From assembly GCA_024408855.1 (NCBI GenBank), contig JAKSUQ010000009.1, positions 1 through 64,000 on the forward strand: 64,000 nt of DNA, given 5' to 3'. The stretch comes from a bacterium (GTDB lineage Bacteria; Cyanobacteriota; Vampirovibrionia; Gastranaerophilales; Gastranaerophilaceae). Positions 50,851 to 60,609 of this stretch are shown here, one piece after another; the stretch's first letter is position 1; every line of letters starts with the position of its first letter. The notes below the pieces were generated by a model. It saw only the letters and a list, made by a program, of their open reading frames with translations. It was not told the origin of the DNA and made no database searches. The position numbers and the translations under genes were made by a program.

Positions 50851-52604
50851 TATTCTAACTCCTTTAAACCGGGATGTGTGTGTGTTTGATAATCAGTGTT
50901 CTCTGAGCTATGAATTGATGTATTATTTATTGCAGCACTATTTTTTTGAGGAATTTCTTTTATTTTTTCTTTTACAACCTGTTTTTCGGCAGGTTTTTCT
51001 TTCGCGAAAACTTTTTTTGCAAATGTTGGAATATCGTCTTTTTCAAGCATAACTTCTATATAGCAAAGTTTGTCCATCAGACCGGTTGCTCTCAGAGCTT
51101 TATTAAAATCATCAGCCATTTTTACTTTAAGCGACCAAACATCACCATTAAATGCCCTTACAAGTTTTGAATAATCAATTTGAACAATATCATTATGATT
51201 TGCTTTGCAATCTTCTGGCAGAAATCTTTTTAGGGTGTCTCCGCTGTTATTTAGCACAACTACTGCCGGTTTAGCTTCGTGCTTAATCATATTTCCTATT
51301 TCTAATACTGACATCTGATGGGAACGTTCTCCTGTTATAAGGATGACATTAGAATTAGGGCAAGCTATGCATGCCCCAAATGCTGCCGGAGTAGCCCAGC
51401 CTGTTGCTCCCCATTGTAATTGCATCTGTAAATTAAGATTTTCCGGAATTGAAATTTCTGCCAAACAGTATGTGCTTAATCCTGTTTCTGCAAAAACAAT
51501 ATCATTAGATTTAAAATAACTGCCTAAACAGTTAGATATATACTTGAAGTTTAAATTCTTTTCAGTATTTGTTTCTGTATTGTTTTCCGTTTCTTGCTTT
51601 TCTATTTTATAATCATGATGTTCTAATTTTTCGGTTAACCCCTCTAATACGTCCTGCATCTTGATGTCATTGTATTTTTTGCCATCTATAAATGTGCACG
51701 TTCCGTATATTGCTATATCAGAATTTATTTCGCAAGGAGGTTTTGCTCCAAATGTATTTGCTAAACTCCAATTAACTCCGACTGATATTAGGCAATCTGA
51801 TTTACGCAAGTATTTCTCGGCATAATTATTTGAATAACTTCCCAAATAGGTGCCGAGATAGTTTTTATAATCAGGATTAACCAAATCAGGTCCGGAAAAT
51901 AAATTTGTTACCGGAATTCCGGATTTTTCGGTAAATTCTTTAAATTCAATTTTAGCGTCAAATCTGTTAATCAGGTTATCTGCGACAATTAGCGGTGATT
52001 CTGATTTGCTGATTTTGGTAATTATTTTATCTACAACATTGTTGAGAGTTTGTGTATTGCTAAACCACTCAAAATCGGTTTCTTTGTCCGAAATATTCAT
52101 ATTTACAATATCCGCAGGAATTGCTATATATATTGGCTTTCTTTCTTTAACAAGAGCCTTCAATACTCTATCAATTTCAATTTTGGCATTCTCTTTGTTC
52201 AAAAATGTACTGGCACACGTTATATTTTTAAACATTTCAAAATAGCAATATGGCGTGGCTGGTTGAATAGACTGACGGATATTTTTTTTCTCAATTAATT
52301 TTAAAGGAGGAACTCCAACTATATGAACAACCGGAACATTTTCAGAATAACTTCCGGCGATTGCACTTAAAACACTGAGTTCCCCTGTTCCGTATGTAGT
52401 AACTAATGCACCAAAACCCTTTATTCTCGCATAGCCGTCAGTAGCATATCCGGCATTAAGTTCGTTCGTACATTCTATCCAATTAAGTTTTGGATTGGAG
52501 TTAATTTCATTAAGTATATTGATGTTATACTCTTCTGAAATTCCAAAGATATCGGTTACTCCCAGGCTTTCAAGACATTTTAATAAATATTCCGTTGTGT
52601 TCAT
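50850..52604 (-). CDS. TPP-dependent 2-oxoacid decarboxylase family protein
   Basis: Related to pyruvate/indolepyruvate decarboxylases. WIECTNELNAGYATDGYARI holds the cofactor-activating Glu48, and VVTTYGTGELSVLSAIAGSY-like text (ALVTTYGTGELSVLSAIAGS) and SENVPVVHIVGVPP follow. The usual GDGS metal motif is altered: ILITGERSHQMSVLEIG reads GERS, followed by VVVLNNSGDTLKRFL. A 40-residue polar tail is added. 584 aa. AAGGAA before the ATG, promoter at 52631. Activity depends on whether the Glu can bind Mg2+. Confidence 0.8.
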   Translation of the reverse strand: MNTTEYLLKCLESLGVTDIFGISEEYNINILNEINSNPKLNWIECTNELNAGYATDGYARIKGFGALVTTYGTGELSVLSAIAGSYSENVPVVHIVGVPPLKLIEKKNIRQSIQPATPYCYFEMFKNITCASTFLNKENAKIEIDRVLKALVKERKPIYIAIPADIVNMNISDKETDFEWFSNTQTLNNVVDKIITKISKSESPLIVADNLINRFDAKIEFKEFTEKSGIPVTNLFSGPDLVNPDYKNYLGTYLGSYSNNYAEKYLRKSDCLISVGVNWSLANTFGAKPPCEINSDIAIYGTCTFIDGKKYNDIKMQDVLEGLTEKLEHHDYKIEKQETENNTETNTEKNLNFKYISNCLGSYFKSNDIVFAETGLSTYCLAEISIPENLNLQMQLQWGATGWATPAAFGACIACPNSNVILITGERSHQMSVLEIGNMIKHEAKPAVVVLNNSGDTLKRFLPEDCKANHNDIVQIDYSKLVRAFNGDVWSLKVKMADDFNKALRATGLMDKLCYIEVMLEKDDIPTFAKKVFAKEKPAEKQVVKEKIKEIPQKNSAAINNTSIHSSENTDYQTHTHPGLKELE

Positions 52605-52630
52605 GTAATATTTCCTTAGGTACTCGTACT

Positions 52631-52659
52631 ATAATACCAAAAATTAATCTGTCATTCAA
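52631..52659 (-). promoter_or_regulatory. promoter for the decarboxylase-gmk unit
   Basis: Minus strand TTGAAT, 17-base spacer, TATTAT, in the gap after priA, about 27 bases before the start codon. Confidence 0.6.
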
Positions 52660-52670
52660 TCCTCTATTCT

Positions 52671-54875
52671 CTATAAAATATCAGACGGATCAATGTCGAT
52701 TGCCATTTTAATATCTTTTGGTAAAGTTATGCCGTTAAGAAATTTTGATATAAAATCGTGCCCTTTTTGGAATAATTTATTCTTTATCAGGATTTGAAAT
52801 CTGTAATATCCGTTGATTTTCGAAATTATGCAAGGTGATGGACCGAGAATTTCAAGATGTTCACCAAAACCAAACTTATCAATCATAGTATTTAATCTGA
52901 GTGCAATCTCCATTGCTGATTTCTCGGCTCTGTAATTATTCAGAGATGAAAGAATTATTCTTGCTATTTTACTAAATGGAGGATAATCAAATTCTTGCCT
53001 TGCTTTGATTTCAGTCTCATAAAACTTTTCATAATTTTGTGATTTTGCACTTTGAAATGCGTAATAATCCGGATTATATGTTTGGAAAAGCACTTTTCCC
53101 TTGTATTCACCGCGTCCAGCACGACCTGCCACTTGAGTCAGTAATTGAAATCCACGTTCGGAAGCCCTGAAGTCAGGGACGGAAAATCCTGTATCGGCAC
53201 TAATAACACCTACAAGAGTAACATTTGGATTATCTAAACCTTTTGCAATCATTTGTGTGCCGACCAAAATGTCAATTTCTTTTTTTTGAAATTGATTTAA
53301 AAGTTCAATATGAGCGTTTTTCTTGGTTAAAATATCACTATCAATACGTGCGACTCTGTATTGCGGAAAAAGTTCTTTTATATATAACTCTATCTTTTGT
53401 GTTCCTGAGCCGGAATTTGAAAGGGCATCACTTCCGCAAATCGGACAAAAATCAGGCATGGCAAGTTCTTTGTTGCAATAATGGCATTTTAATTTTTTAC
53501 CGTCTGAATGCCAAACCATAGGTATAGAACAATCAGGACATTCAATTACGCTACCGCAGGATTTACATTGAGTATAAGTTGAATATCCTCTCCTGTTCAT
53601 TAGTAATATAACCTGTTTTCCGCTCTCAACCGCTTCTGATATTTCGTTTTGCAACGGTTTTGATATAATTCCTCGATAAGAGGCTTTTCCGTATTCTTGC
53701 ATATTTATGACTTCAGGTTTTGCAAGCTGTGCATTATTATACCGTTTTAGCATTGTAAATAAATTGTTGTTATTCAAAGCATAATAGTATGATGAAATGT
53801 CAGGAGTCGCAGAACCTAATAATAGCGGAGCCTGGTGAAATTGAGCAAGTCTGTGAGCAATTACTCTGGCATCATATCTCGGGGCAGGATTTGTCTGTTT
53901 ATAAGCACTTTCGTGTTCTTCGTCAATTATTATTAATCCTATATTTTGTAATGGTGCAAATACAGCAGAGCGTGCACCTGCCAATATTTTAATTTCGTTT
54001 TTGTATAATCTCTGCCATACATCATACTTTTCACCGTCTGAAATGCTGCTATGCCATATAGCAACATCTCTTATGCCGAATTTTCGTGCTAATCTCTTAG
54101 TTAATTGTGATGCTAAAGCTATTTCCGGTGCTAAAAATAAAACATTTTTGCCTGATTCAATAACATCTTTTATTAATTTGAAATATACCTCTGTTTTACC
54201 TGATGCAGTTACCCCATGTAATAACAGAGGATGCGGAGAACGTAATTTAGATTTAATTCCATGATATACCTTTTCTTGTTCTTCCGAGAGTTCAAAAAGA
54301 GGTTCAATCGGTACATCTTTGAATATTGTAAGCGGATTTCTGTATACATATTCCGTTGCTATCTTGATATAACCCATTTCTTCTAATTTTTTCATTGTTG
54401 CTCGGGTTGTTTTTGCCCTGCTCTCAAAATCAATAAGTGAACACTTTCCGTCAGATTTCAGCTGCTCTATAATTTCGCATTGGCGTTTTGTTAAACCGCT
54501 ATAATTATTGTTTATTAGTTCGACTGAATATTCCGTTTTTGCGTTTTTTTCTATCAGTTTCATAGGAATTGCGGCGTTTAGAACCGTTACAAAATCTGTA
54601 CAATAATAATTTGCAACCCATTCTAATAATTTTAGGTATTTTATTGAAAATAAAGGGGTTTCGTCCAGTATTTTATTGATTTTTTTAATTTTAATGCCGT
54701 CAGGCACATATTCGGTAAATCCGACAACGAATGCATTTACGAGTCCTTGTCTTCCGAAAGGTACTAACACCGGCTGACCGATTTGAATTTTTTCATCCAT
54801 TTCCGGAGGAATATTATAACTAAAGGTTTTAACTCCTAATTGTTTTATATTTACAAGAACTAAAGCATATCTCAT
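52671..54875 (-). CDS. priA: primosomal protein N' (replication restart helicase)
   Basis: DNA helicase that restarts collapsed forks. Walker A LLHGVTASGKTEVYFKL (about residue 215-231), LIIIDEEHESAYKQ (motif II), the zinc-binding cysteine sets (CKSCGSVIECPDC, CHYCNKELAMPDFCPICG) and late helicase motifs VGTQMIAKGLDNPNVTLV and QVAGRAGRGEYKG. 734 aa is full length. A -10 TATAAT at 54883-54888 is only seven bases before the ATG and no Shine-Dalgarno is seen. Confidence 0.96.
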   Translation of the reverse strand: MRYALVLVNIKQLGVKTFSYNIPPEMDEKIQIGQPVLVPFGRQGLVNAFVVGFTEYVPDGIKIKKINKILDETPLFSIKYLKLLEWVANYYCTDFVTVLNAAIPMKLIEKNAKTEYSVELINNNYSGLTKRQCEIIEQLKSDGKCSLIDFESRAKTTRATMKKLEEMGYIKIATEYVYRNPLTIFKDVPIEPLFELSEEQEKVYHGIKSKLRSPHPLLLHGVTASGKTEVYFKLIKDVIESGKNVLFLAPEIALASQLTKRLARKFGIRDVAIWHSSISDGEKYDVWQRLYKNEIKILAGARSAVFAPLQNIGLIIIDEEHESAYKQTNPAPRYDARVIAHRLAQFHQAPLLLGSATPDISSYYYALNNNNLFTMLKRYNNAQLAKPEVINMQEYGKASYRGIISKPLQNEISEAVESGKQVILLMNRRGYSTYTQCKSCGSVIECPDCSIPMVWHSDGKKLKCHYCNKELAMPDFCPICGSDALSNSGSGTQKIELYIKELFPQYRVARIDSDILTKKNAHIELLNQFQKKEIDILVGTQMIAKGLDNPNVTLVGVISADTGFSVPDFRASERGFQLLTQVAGRAGRGEYKGKVLFQTYNPDYYAFQSAKSQNYEKFYETEIKARQEFDYPPFSKIARIILSSLNNYRAEKSAMEIALRLNTMIDKFGFGEHLEILGPSPCIISKINGYYRFQILIKNKLFQKGHDFISKFLNGITLPKDIKMAIDIDPSDIL

Positions 54876-54882
54876 GTGGAAT

Positions 54883-54888
54883 ATTATA
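54883..54888 (-). promoter_or_regulatory. priA -10 box, apparently leaderless
   Basis: Perfect TATAAT on the minus strand, seven bases from the priA ATG. The -35 is weak (CTTAAT at 17-base spacing). Confidence 0.45.
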
Positions 54889-55107
54889 CCCTAATAAGAC
54901 GTCATATTAAGTAAAATATTAACTTTTGTTAAGCGTTTTTGAAATTGTTATTAAAATAAAAATCCAGTCTAAATAAGGACTTTAGCTATTATTTGTAAAG
55001 TTTTGTAACAATATGAAGCAATTTGCGTTAGTAATTTTCAAATTGTGGAATTAAGAAAACATAAGGAAATAACACGGACGTAATTGAATGCCGGAAAGGA
55101 GTTAAAC

Positions 55108-56004
55108 ATGGCACTTACAATTAACACAAATTTATCTTCAATAGTAGCACAAAGCAATTTGGCAAAAGCTACAACATCTCTTAATCAAGCAATTGAAAGA
55201 ATGACAACAGGTTATAAAATCAACCACGCAGGCGACAATGCAGCAGGTTATTCAATCGCAAGGAATTGGGAAACACAATTGGGATCATTAGACGTAGCAG
55301 CTGATAACGCAGCAACTGGCGCTGATATGTTATCAACATTGGAAGATACTTATTCATTGGTATCAACACACTTACAACGTGTAAGAGATTTGACGGAACA
55401 AGCATCTAACGGAACATATGGTTCAGCTTCATTAAAAGCAATTAAATCAGAAATTACTGCAAGATTGGAAGAAGTTGATCGTATCGCAGCAAACTGTGAA
55501 TTTAACGGTTTGAAGATGATGGACGGTTCAATGGGTGAAATTAGCTTACAAGTAGGTTTGTACAGTAGTAATGACAGCAGAATTAAATTAGATGCTCAAT
55601 TATTTGCAGAAGGTGATATCGGAAGTTTATTCACAGATTATAGCGGTGATAATACTCTTGTTGACAAAGCAAAAGTAGCAGAAGCATGTACTGGCATTAA
55701 AAGTGATAATACAAGAGATGCATCTATTAAGCCTGCTGATATGTTAAGCAAAATAGATAAAGTAATTAATGAAATATCAAATCGTGTAACGACATTAGGT
55801 GCAGCTCAAAACAGAATAGATTCAGCTATTGAATCAATTGGAGTTCAATCTGAAAACATTACATCTTCTCTATCTACTTTGAGAGATGCAGATATCGCAG
55901 AAGAATCTTCAAACTATATACAATCACAAATTCTTCAACAAGCAGCTGCTACTTTGTTAGCTACTGCAAATCAAACACCAAGTATTGCATTGAACTTATT
56001 GTAA
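55108..56004 (+). CDS. flagellin, copy 1
   Basis: Filament subunit exported by the flagellar secretion system. Short 298-aa form with conserved D0/D1 ends and almost no D2/D3: NLAKATTSLNQAIERMTTGY, THLQRVRDLTEQASNGT, AAQNRIDSAIESIGVQSENI, ADIAEESSNYIQSQILQQAA. The ATG at 55108 has AAAGGAG; an upstream TTG is not used. The first 30 residues differ from copy 2 (LSSIVAQSNLAKATT), the rest is identical. Confidence 0.95.
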   Translation: MALTINTNLSSIVAQSNLAKATTSLNQAIERMTTGYKINHAGDNAAGYSIARNWETQLGSLDVAADNAATGADMLSTLEDTYSLVSTHLQRVRDLTEQASNGTYGSASLKAIKSEITARLEEVDRIAANCEFNGLKMMDGSMGEISLQVGLYSSNDSRIKLDAQLFAEGDIGSLFTDYSGDNTLVDKAKVAEACTGIKSDNTRDASIKPADMLSKIDKVINEISNRVTTLGAAQNRIDSAIESIGVQSENITSSLSTLRDADIAEESSNYIQSQILQQAAATLLATANQTPSIALNLL

Positions 56005-56979
56005 TACAAGGTAATAGTACGAAAAATAGGATGCTCACGGATAAGCATATACGGATATTAAGCCAGAAAGGAGTTTAACATGGCACTTACAATTAACACA
56101 AACATTGCATCAATGGTAGCACAAAACAACTTAGCAAAGGCTACCGGTTCACTCAACCAAGCAATTGAAAGAATGACAACAGGTTACAAAATCAACCACG
56201 CAGGCGACAATGCAGCAGGTTATTCAATCGCAAGGAATTGGGAAACACAATTGGGATCATTAGACGTAGCAGCTGATAACGCAGCAACTGGCGCTGATAT
56301 GTTATCAACATTGGAAGATACTTATTCATTGGTATCAACACACTTACAACGTGTAAGAGATTTGACGGAACAAGCATCTAACGGAACATATGGTTCAGCT
56401 TCATTAAAAGCAATTAAATCAGAAATTACTGCAAGATTGGAAGAAGTTGATCGTATCGCAGCAAACTGTGAATTTAACGGTTTGAAGATGATGGACGGTT
56501 CAATGGGTGAAATTAGCTTACAAGTAGGTTTGTACAGTAGTAATGACAGCAGAATTAAATTAGATGCTCAATTATTTGCAGAAGGTGATATCGGAAGTTT
56601 ATTCACAGATTATAGCGGTGATAATACTCTTGTTGACAAAGCAAAAGTAGCAGAAGCATGTACTGGCATTAAAAGTGATAATACAAGAGATGCATCTATT
56701 AAGCCTGCTGATATGTTAAGCAAAATAGATAAAGTAATTAATGAAATATCAAATCGTGTAACGACATTAGGTGCAGCTCAAAACAGAATAGATTCAGCTA
56801 TTGAATCAATTGGAGTTCAATCTGAAAACATTACATCTTCTCTATCTACTTTGAGAGATGCAGATATCGCAGAAGAATCTTCAAACTATATACAATCACA
56901 AATTCTTCAACAAGCAGCTGCTACTTTGTTAGCTACTGCAAATCAAACACCAAGTATTGCATTGAACTTATTGTAATAC
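55216..56979 (+). repeat. 792-base identical tract in the two flagellin genes
   Basis: 55216-56007 and 56188-56979 read identically by eye, offset 972 bases. Divergence is confined to the first 110 bases of each gene and the flanks, including the base at codon 36 (T/C). This points to recent gene conversion or duplication. Confidence 0.9.
56080..56976 (+). CDS. flagellin, copy 2
   Basis: Tandem duplicate of the first flagellin, same length, 298 aa, differing only in the N-terminal part (IASMVAQNNLAKATG). From codon 37 the DNA is the same as in copy 1. AAAGGAG precedes the ATG. The 75-base gap between the copies and the terminator after this one suggest one transcript. Both copies keep the LQRVRDL segment that in other flagellins contacts TLR5. 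Confidence 0.95.
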   Translation: MALTINTNIASMVAQNNLAKATGSLNQAIERMTTGYKINHAGDNAAGYSIARNWETQLGSLDVAADNAATGADMLSTLEDTYSLVSTHLQRVRDLTEQASNGTYGSASLKAIKSEITARLEEVDRIAANCEFNGLKMMDGSMGEISLQVGLYSSNDSRIKLDAQLFAEGDIGSLFTDYSGDNTLVDKAKVAEACTGIKSDNTRDASIKPADMLSKIDKVINEISNRVTTLGAAQNRIDSAIESIGVQSENITSSLSTLRDADIAEESSNYIQSQILQQAAATLLATANQTPSIALNLL

Positions 56980-56995
56980 TTACTGTGAGATTTAT

Positions 56996-57036
56996 TAGAG
57001 GGGTTTCTTTAGAAAAAGAAATCCCTTTTTTTTATT
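56996..57036 (+). terminator. flagellin terminator
   Basis: GGGGTTTCTTT pairs with AAAGAAATCCC (one G-T) with a TTTTTTTT run after it. Confidence 0.9.
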
Positions 57037-57046
57037 TTTGATATAT

Positions 57047-58129
57047 TTAAGACTTGTATTTATCCCATCGGGCTTCAAATTCTTTAACTGCTTCAGCAGC
57101 TTCTTCTTCGGAATAATTATATTTAGAAAGGCTTATCATTATTCTGCCTTCAGACGTTTCAGCTAATTTTCTTTTTATTTTGTACGGGTATGTTTCATTT
57201 CCCTGCAAATTACCGTTATGGATTTCACGTATAATATCATCTATGTACCGTTGCATATAAATCGGAATTTGAGGAAATCTTCCTATGTATTCGACAAGTG
57301 GCATATTTTCCCGATATCTATTACCGCTTGCTGAAGTGTATAAAAAATTGCCGATAGTATTTAAGCCTCCTAATGATGCCGGTACAACATGTTCGATGGA
57401 ACCTGTTGAAGCTATAAATAAACGTCTTACTATTTCGGTTTGACTTCTTTTTGAATACTTGACAATAAAGGCATTCTTACTGCTTTCGGATGTCGGAAGG
57501 AAGAGTGCTTTATTTTTAATGGAATTAAATATTTCACGTTCATTTTCTTTCGGAATTATTTCTTCCAAAGAAGCTAAAAAAATCTTACGTTTAAAAATAT
57601 CGTGCTTGCTGTTAGTTATTATAATTTGACGGCATTTCGTAGTTTTTGCTCTCAATTTGAGAGCTGTTTGCGGCGAAAGTTTTCGTGAAAGATAATCAAC
57701 ATCATCTAAAACTTCAAATTCTTCAAGTTTTAGTCTTGTTAGAGCGTTTCCTTTAATCATTTCCAAACAATTCCGTAAGTTGTCATTAGGGTTTAGAAGT
57801 GAAAAATCACTAAATATAGCAAACATATCTTTTTCTGTCGGAAGCATGTTTTCATAATAAGTAGCCAACAGTCTCATTGCATCACCTGCGGTAGTAGTTT
57901 CAGCAAGACCTTTTTCAAATTTTTTTAATGCTTCGCTCGGAACTATTTTTATTCCGCGATAGGGACAAGTAATATTTTTTAATTTTCTTAGAGGTTTGCC
58001 GGCAGAAGTTGTTCCCTCATAAGGAATATCGTAATAGTATTTCAAATAATTATCAGGAGTAATTATTCTTTTGGGTTTAGAATATGTCATTTTTTTCAAA
58101 CTTCGGATGCTTAAACTCACTATCCTCAT
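57047..58129 (-). CDS. HNH-nuclease-like protein, 360 aa
   Basis: Uncharacterised. A late segment STGSIEHVVPASLGGLNTIG, then NFLYTSASGNRYRENMPLV, has the spacing of an HNH endonuclease core (EHVxP-x-GG-x-N ... N..R). The first half is helical and basic with a single ITCPYRGIKI cysteine. I start at ATG 58129 (MRIVSL); no clear ribosome site is seen, and a later ATG (58090) is possible. It is convergent with the flagellin operon and divergent from the kinase operon. Nuclease activity is unproven. Confidence 0.6.
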   Translation of the reverse strand: MRIVSLSIRSLKKMTYSKPKRIITPDNYLKYYYDIPYEGTTSAGKPLRKLKNITCPYRGIKIVPSEALKKFEKGLAETTTAGDAMRLLATYYENMLPTEKDMFAIFSDFSLLNPNDNLRNCLEMIKGNALTRLKLEEFEVLDDVDYLSRKLSPQTALKLRAKTTKCRQIIITNSKHDIFKRKIFLASLEEIIPKENEREIFNSIKNKALFLPTSESSKNAFIVKYSKRSQTEIVRRLFIASTGSIEHVVPASLGGLNTIGNFLYTSASGNRYRENMPLVEYIGRFPQIPIYMQRYIDDIIREIHNGNLQGNETYPYKIKRKLAETSEGRIMISLSKYNYSEEEAAEAVKEFEARWDKYKS

Positions 58130-58193
58130 GATATCAGATTGTGCTCTTGTTCGCAAGGTTATTGAATAGTTCGGTTAATAAAATTACATATTC

Positions 58194-58223
58194 TTTACTT
58201 TTTCCGATAGTTTTTGCTATGAT
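58194..58223 (+). promoter_or_regulatory. histidine-kinase promoter, apparently leaderless
   Basis: TTTACT, 18-base spacer, TATGAT (58218-58223), then six bases to the ATG at 58230; no Shine-Dalgarno. Confidence 0.5.
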
Positions 58224-58229
58224 AATGGT

Positions 58230-60239
58230 ATGACTAAGTTTTTGTTAATTACTGGGGATAGTGAGAAAGAAAGCCTTATCAGGAGCGTATTTGTAACTGA
58301 TGAAATAATAGTCGTTACTGATGAAATTTGTGTATTTGATAATTTAGAAGTGGAAGAGCCTGATATAGTAATCATTGACGGCGATTTGCAGAATACCGAC
58401 TTCAAATCTTTATGCCGAAAAATTCGGCAGTATCCTGTTGCAACACTTTTTATAATCGGAGAGCAAAATCACAATAAAGATGTTACGCATAATGTGAATT
58501 TATTGATTAAGGCTCCTATTGATAAAAAATTGCTGTCAGCAACGATTGAATCTGCTTTAATAACCCGACGTTCGTTGTTAAAAATGTCGCAATCAAATCA
58601 AGAATTAGCAAGAAGTCTGTATCAGCTGAATGTAATGTATAACACGAGTTCACAACTCGCAGGTACGCTTGATAAAGATAAATTACTAAAAATTATGATT
58701 GAGGGTGTTGAAAAATCTCTAAACTTTGAGCTTTCTTGCACCTTAATGTTTCGTTCGGAACGTGAACCGGTTTTGATTATTAATTCTCTATATAAGATTT
58801 CTGACAGATTATTGGAAGCACTTAAATTAAGGGCGATTTTAAGTTATAAATCAATGCTTAAAGATCCACCGTTTGATATTAAAATAGGAAATTTGAAAAT
58901 AGAAAAGAATATAAAACATACAATTAAGGAGTATGATTTTTCCGTTTTACGTTTTGATAATATGTTTGCACCGATAGTTTTGAATGATGAGTTTTTCGGG
59001 TTTTCGGAAATATACAGGGAAAAACCTTTTACGACAGAGGATGCGACATGTTTCCAAACTCTTATTCAACAAGTATCATTACCTTTGCAGAGTGCTTCTT
59101 TGTACGAAGAATTGAAAGCAACAAACAGAAAATTACAAAAGCTTGAACGACTAAAATCCGAATTTATATCTATTGTTTCTCACGAGTTGAGAACTCCGCT
59201 TACTGCAATTAAAAATGCAATGGATATAATTTTGAGCGGTAAAGCAGGTGAGATGTCTGAAAATATCGAAAAATTTGTATCTATGGGAAAACGTAATGCT
59301 ATAAGGCTTTCAGGCATAATAAATGACCTGTTGGATATTTCAAAAATTGAAGCCGGTAAAATGGATTTCAAATTTGAATTGACGCATATTGAACCTGTAA
59401 TTGAATATGTTAAGAATAATCTGACAGAAGTTGCAAAAGAAAAAGACTTAAAAATTATATATGAGATGCCTACGGAGCAGGTGGAAGTTTACGCCGATTC
59501 AAACAGAATTGAGCAGGTATTAACAAACTTAGTTTCAAATGCAATAAAATTTACACCTGATTCCGGAAAAATTGAAATATTTTCCAAAGTTATCAATGCT
59601 CGAGAACTCCAATATGACCACTGTTTTGAAGATGATATCAAGAAACTGCAAGGAAATTACCTGCAAGTTTGTGTTGAAGATCACGGAATAGGAATTGAAA
59701 GAAAAGATTTAAACCATGTTTTTGACAAATTTGCTCAAATAGAAAATTCTTTGTCAAGAAAAGTAGGAGGTTCAGGATTAGGCTTGCCGATAGCCAGACA
59801 GCTTATGGAAGCTCACAACGGTGCGATATGGTGTGATAGTGAACTTAATAAAGGTTCCAGATTTTATTTCGTAATCCCGGTAGCAAATGATAAAAGTAAT
59901 TTTAATATGGTTAAAAAACAATGTATTCAGAAAGCAAAGGCAAATGGAGGAACGCTTGCTGTTGTTCATATAAAAGCAAGGGATGAAATTATTGAAAAAT
60001 TAATCAACGCAGAAAATCTTTTGAATAAAACGTATTTAACGAATTCATTGGTAGAAAAAAATGAACAACAAACAATCCTTTCAATGATAATAATGGATGG
60101 CGATAAGCCGTCTGCAGAATTTTTAAAAAAGAAAATTAATTCATTTGTTGAGCAAAATGAGAATGTCTATGGCGAATGTGATATAATGTACTCATACGAA
60201 ATTGAGGGAGAAGGTCATGAAAAAGATTCTTATAGTTGA
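58230..60239 (+). CDS. soluble hybrid-type histidine kinase, 669 aa
   Basis: Cytoplasmic two-component sensor. Domains in order: receiver-like N-terminus (about 1-115, with VIIDGDLQNTDF as its Asp site), a GAF-like sensor (about 135-285), HisKA with IVSHELRTPLTAI (His318), HATPase with NLVSNAIKFTPDSG, VEDHGIGIERKDL and VGGSGLGLPIARQ, and an extra ~110-residue C-terminal domain ending EGEGHEKDSYS. No membrane segments. It overlaps the next gene, a receiver protein, its likely partner. Confidence 0.9.
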   Translation: MTKFLLITGDSEKESLIRSVFVTDEIIVVTDEICVFDNLEVEEPDIVIIDGDLQNTDFKSLCRKIRQYPVATLFIIGEQNHNKDVTHNVNLLIKAPIDKKLLSATIESALITRRSLLKMSQSNQELARSLYQLNVMYNTSSQLAGTLDKDKLLKIMIEGVEKSLNFELSCTLMFRSEREPVLIINSLYKISDRLLEALKLRAILSYKSMLKDPPFDIKIGNLKIEKNIKHTIKEYDFSVLRFDNMFAPIVLNDEFFGFSEIYREKPFTTEDATCFQTLIQQVSLPLQSASLYEELKATNRKLQKLERLKSEFISIVSHELRTPLTAIKNAMDIILSGKAGEMSENIEKFVSMGKRNAIRLSGIINDLLDISKIEAGKMDFKFELTHIEPVIEYVKNNLTEVAKEKDLKIIYEMPTEQVEVYADSNRIEQVLTNLVSNAIKFTPDSGKIEIFSKVINARELQYDHCFEDDIKKLQGNYLQVCVEDHGIGIERKDLNHVFDKFAQIENSLSRKVGGSGLGLPIARQLMEAHNGAIWCDSELNKGSRFYFVIPVANDKSNFNMVKKQCIQKAKANGGTLAVVHIKARDEIIEKLINAENLLNKTYLTNSLVEKNEQQTILSMIIMDGDKPSAEFLKKKINSFVEQNENVYGECDIMYSYEIEGEGHEKDSYS

Positions 60240-60588
60240 TGACGAACAGGATATCGTGGAGAGTCTGAAATTCGTTTTGGAAGTTTCGGGATATACCTGT
60301 TACACTGCGTTTAACGGAGAAGATGGTTTGAGGTTGGCAAAAGAAATTATGCCTGACTTGATAATCCTTGATGTTATGATGCCAAAAATTAACGGCTATA
60401 AAATCAGCCGGCTACTCAAATATGATAACAAATATAAGGACATTCCAATAATAATGGTTACTGCACGTTCACAATTAGAAGATAAAATGATTGGAGAAGA
60501 AACAGGCGTAAACGAATATATTACAAAACCGTTTGAGTTGGATCAAATAGTAGCTAAAGTAGAAGAATATCTTAAAGATAAAGACTAA
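60217..60588 (+). CDS. single-domain response regulator, 123 aa
   Basis: Receiver domain only (CheY/Spo0F type): Asp8-Asp9 (ILIVDDEQD), phospho-site Asp52 (LIILDVMMPKING), Thr82 and Lys104 (EYITKPFEL). No output domain, so it signals by binding a partner. ATG 60217 has GGGAGAAGG upstream and overlaps the kinase end by 23 bases. An upstream TTG is not needed. Confidence 0.93.
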   Translation: MKKILIVDDEQDIVESLKFVLEVSGYTCYTAFNGEDGLRLAKEIMPDLIILDVMMPKINGYKISRLLKYDNKYKDIPIIMVTARSQLEDKMIGEETGVNEYITKPFELDQIVAKVEEYLKDKD

Positions 60589-60609
60589 AATAAAAGGAGA
60601 ATGTGTATT

